The notes under the pieces are model-generated. The model worked only from the letters and a program-made list of their open reading frames with translations, searched no databases and had not been told where the DNA came from. A DNA stretch of 40,959 nucleotides, taken from Alphaproteobacteria bacterium (GTDB lineage: Bacteria > Pseudomonadota > Alphaproteobacteria > Rs-D84). The translations under genes were made by a program, and so were the position numbers. Where the stretch lies: assembly GCA_017513285.1 (NCBI GenBank), contig JAFXGD010000075.1, positions 1 to 40,959 of the forward strand, in the 5' to 3' direction. This document shows, piece by piece, positions 39,235-40,959 of this stretch; the stretch's first letter is position 1; each line of letters begins with the position of its first letter.

Positions 39235-40848
39235 TTAATTGTACTTTGCCATTTTTTTCCTCACCTTCGCGGGTACTTTCGGAACATCATCAAATGCACT
39301 ATCGAACATACCGTCCGCCGCACCCGTTACACCTTTAAATAAATTCTTGGGGATTTTCTTCAAAGCACTGCAACCACAAAATGTACCATGGAACATACCG
39401 TCCGCCGCACCCGTTACACCTTTAAATAAATTCTTGGGGATTTTCGTCAAAGCACTGCAATACGCAAATGTACCATAGAACATACTGTCCGCCGCACCCG
39501 TTACACCGCCAAATAAACCGGCGGGGATTTCCTTCAAAGCACTGCAACCCCAAAATGTACCCAAGAACATACTGTCCGCCGCACCCGTTACACCGGAAAA
39601 TAAATCGGCGGGGATTGTCGTCAAACTCGTGCAATCAATAAATGTGTCAGAGAACATACTGAGCGCCGCACCGTTTACACCGGAAAATAAACCGGTGGGG
39701 ATTGTCGTCAAACTCGTGCAACCTTCAAATGTACTATCGAACATCCACTCTGCCGCACCCGTTACACCGGAAAATAAACCGGCGGGGATTGTCGTCAAAG
39801 CACTGCAACCTTCAAATGTACTATCGAACATAAACTTTGCCGCACCCTTTACACCGTCAAATAGATCGGCGGGGATTGTCATCAAAGCACTGCAATTCTG
39901 AAATGTGCCATAGAACATATGGCCCTTCGCACCCTTTACACCGTCAAATAGATCGGCGGGGATTGTCGTCAAAGCACTGCAACCTTCAAATGTACCACTG
40001 AACATACTGTTCGCCGCACCCTTTACACCGTCAAATAAACCATCTGGGATTGTTGTCAAAGCACTGCAACCTTTAAATGTGTCATAGAACATACCGGACA
40101 CCGCACCCGTTACACCGGAAAATAAATCGGCGGGGATTTTCGTCAAATTTTTGCAATTCAAAAATGTTCTTCCAAATTGCGGTTGGTTAGCATCATCTAA
40201 TGTCGGGAATATGGACCCCAAACTGCCCCGAACAGATTCCAAATATTGACTTTCATTAAAATAAATAACCCCTGGCTCTCCAACGAAATTCCAATAATTC
40301 GTGGCACGCCCGGTTATTGTAATTTGATGCTTCCCACCTTCGTCATATGTACACACAATATCTTCTTTCTTTACGGTCGTATTATCAATCTCACGCTCGG
40401 CCGTTCCGTCACGATTACAATCAACACTAAACTGTCCCGCTGCATGAATTGTGATTGTAATTTCTGCCCCCGCCGTCATGTCGGTCGTTGTTAAAATCAC
40501 ACCATCTGTGACCAACCCGTCACTTTCTTCTGTGGCCGTGGTGGGCGCACCCGACCGTCCAAATGCCGCCGCAACAAAATCTGTACAGATTTTATTGGTA
40601 ACCGCATTATTATAAGCGGCATAATCAATGCATGCCTGGGCAACCTTTTGCAATGTATATTTTTTATCGGTCACCCTGTCCCCCAACAAAAACACAAAGT
40701 CGCTATCATGTAACTGCGGCTGCTTTTTTACCGCTTCATAGATTCGATTGAACGGCACCACCGTGTCACCAATACCCGACGCAACATCCGCACGAACGGC
40801 CATTGGCGCCAACACAGATAAAAAGAAAAATAAATTTATATATTTCAT
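39235..40848 (-). CDS. Secreted BspA-like leucine-rich-repeat surface protein
   Basis: 537 residues. Signal peptide MKYINLFFFLSVLAPMAVRA. Residues ~25-100 are helical with two Cys. Residues ~120-185 look like the PKD-type strand segment that precedes repeats in BspA-family proteins (CTYDEGGKHQITITG). Residues 228-517 are exactly ten 29-residue repeats of the form TF-x-x-C-(S/T)-(A/S/N)-L-x-x-I-P-x-x-LF-x-GV-x-GA-x-x-x-MF-x-x. A 20-residue basic tail ends it (VPAKVRKKMAKYN). Such proteins adhere to host or microbial surfaces. No wall or membrane anchor is visible. The start codon overlaps the stop of the upstream partial gene (ATGA), so the two are translationally coupled. Confidence 0.85.
   Translation of the reverse strand: MKYINLFFFLSVLAPMAVRADVASGIGDTVVPFNRIYEAVKKQPQLHDSDFVFLLGDRVTDKKYTLQKVAQACIDYAAYNNAVTNKICTDFVAAAFGRSGAPTTATEESDGLVTDGVILTTTDMTAGAEITITIHAAGQFSVDCNRDGTAEREIDNTTVKKEDIVCTYDEGGKHQITITGRATNYWNFVGEPGVIYFNESQYLESVRGSLGSIFPTLDDANQPQFGRTFLNCKNLTKIPADLFSGVTGAVSGMFYDTFKGCSALTTIPDGLFDGVKGAANSMFSGTFEGCSALTTIPADLFDGVKGAKGHMFYGTFQNCSALMTIPADLFDGVKGAAKFMFDSTFEGCSALTTIPAGLFSGVTGAAEWMFDSTFEGCTSLTTIPTGLFSGVNGAALSMFSDTFIDCTSLTTIPADLFSGVTGAADSMFLGTFWGCSALKEIPAGLFGGVTGAADSMFYGTFAYCSALTKIPKNLFKGVTGAADGMFHGTFCGCSALKKIPKNLFKGVTGAADGMFDSAFDDVPKVPAKVRKKMAKYN
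39298..40167 (-). repeat. Ten 87-base tandem repeats in the BspA-like gene
   Basis: In-frame units of 29 codons, 870 bases in total with no partial unit. Units differ by many substitutions, most conserved at the C-x-x-L and IP-x-x-LF positions. Confidence 0.9.
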
Positions 40849-40959
40849 TTGAAATTCAGTGCCCCCTTACACGCATCTGCCACCGATAATGCACGCTTTA
40901 ACTCTGAAATCTGCGTTGCATTAAACACCGCCCCCGCAACACCCGTTGCCGCCGTCGTT
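40845..40959 (-). CDS. 3' end of an unidentified gene upstream of the BspA-like gene
   Basis: An open frame enters at the right edge (frame beginning at 40958) and reads 37 residues, including VFNATQISELKRALSVADAC and ending KGALNFK, to a TGA at 40847-40845. This overlaps the ATG of the next gene. It holds one Cys and an Ala-rich helix-like C-terminus. It is too short to identify, but the overlap marks it as co-transcribed with the repeat protein. Confidence 0.55.
   Translation of the reverse strand, partial: TTAATGVAGAVFNATQISELKRALSVADACKGALNFK

Overview
The window looks like part of the chromosome of a Gram-negative bacterium with a very large outer-membrane and secreted repertoire. Two autotransporter types, several barrels ending in phenylalanine, an OmpA-type peptidoglycan-binding protein and Sec signal peptides all point that way. 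The housekeeping genes (rho, eno, prmC, htpX, tdk, pgk, rnhB, pth, polA) are intact. The overall look fits an uncultured, host- or gut-associated alphaproteobacterium, but this is inferred from gene style only; no rRNA is present.

Layout. 1-1035 is the cut 3' part of a secreted-protein gene, followed by rho (1170-2438), a trimeric autotransporter adhesin (2581-4401) with an unusual 370-base upstream region, and a 1740-residue classical autotransporter (4771-9993), all on the minus strand. eno and a small superinfection-immunity-like membrane protein follow on plus. 11681-14100 holds a MepM-like endopeptidase divergent from prmC-smr. 14134-17193 is a minus-strand operon of three related secreted M23-family proteins, one of which has lost its zinc ligands. 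17319-19001 holds htpX, tdk and tRNA-Arg(ACG), then a duplicated tRNA tail. 19407-21327 is a MotA/TolQ-like plus OmpA/MotB-like motor pair, facing two unknown genes (21353-22830). A barrel gene (23082) follows, then the rnhB-pgk-DUF1015 operon (27296-24258). 27350-30410 is an outer-membrane operon led by an omptin-like barrel. 30495 is tRNA-Leu with the unusual anticodon AAG. Two Cys-rich secreted proteins (30821-35237), pth, a small barrel, polA and a BspA-like leucine-rich-repeat protein complete the window.

Genes appear to work in three groups. The first is core information and glycolysis genes. The second is cell-wall remodelling: MepM-like, the M23 trio and the OmpA/MotB pair. The third is surface display: the adhesin, autotransporter, barrels, Cys-rich proteins and repeat proteins. 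Several promoters place a good -10 box 6-8 bases before the start codon, so leaderless transcription seems common.

The least explained items are the structured RNA region before the adhesin (4428-4719), the near-identical 94-base module shared by two otherwise diverged M23 genes, the duplicated tRNA-Arg 3' end, the tRNA-Leu(AAG), and the Glu-to-Gln change in DNA polymerase motif A.
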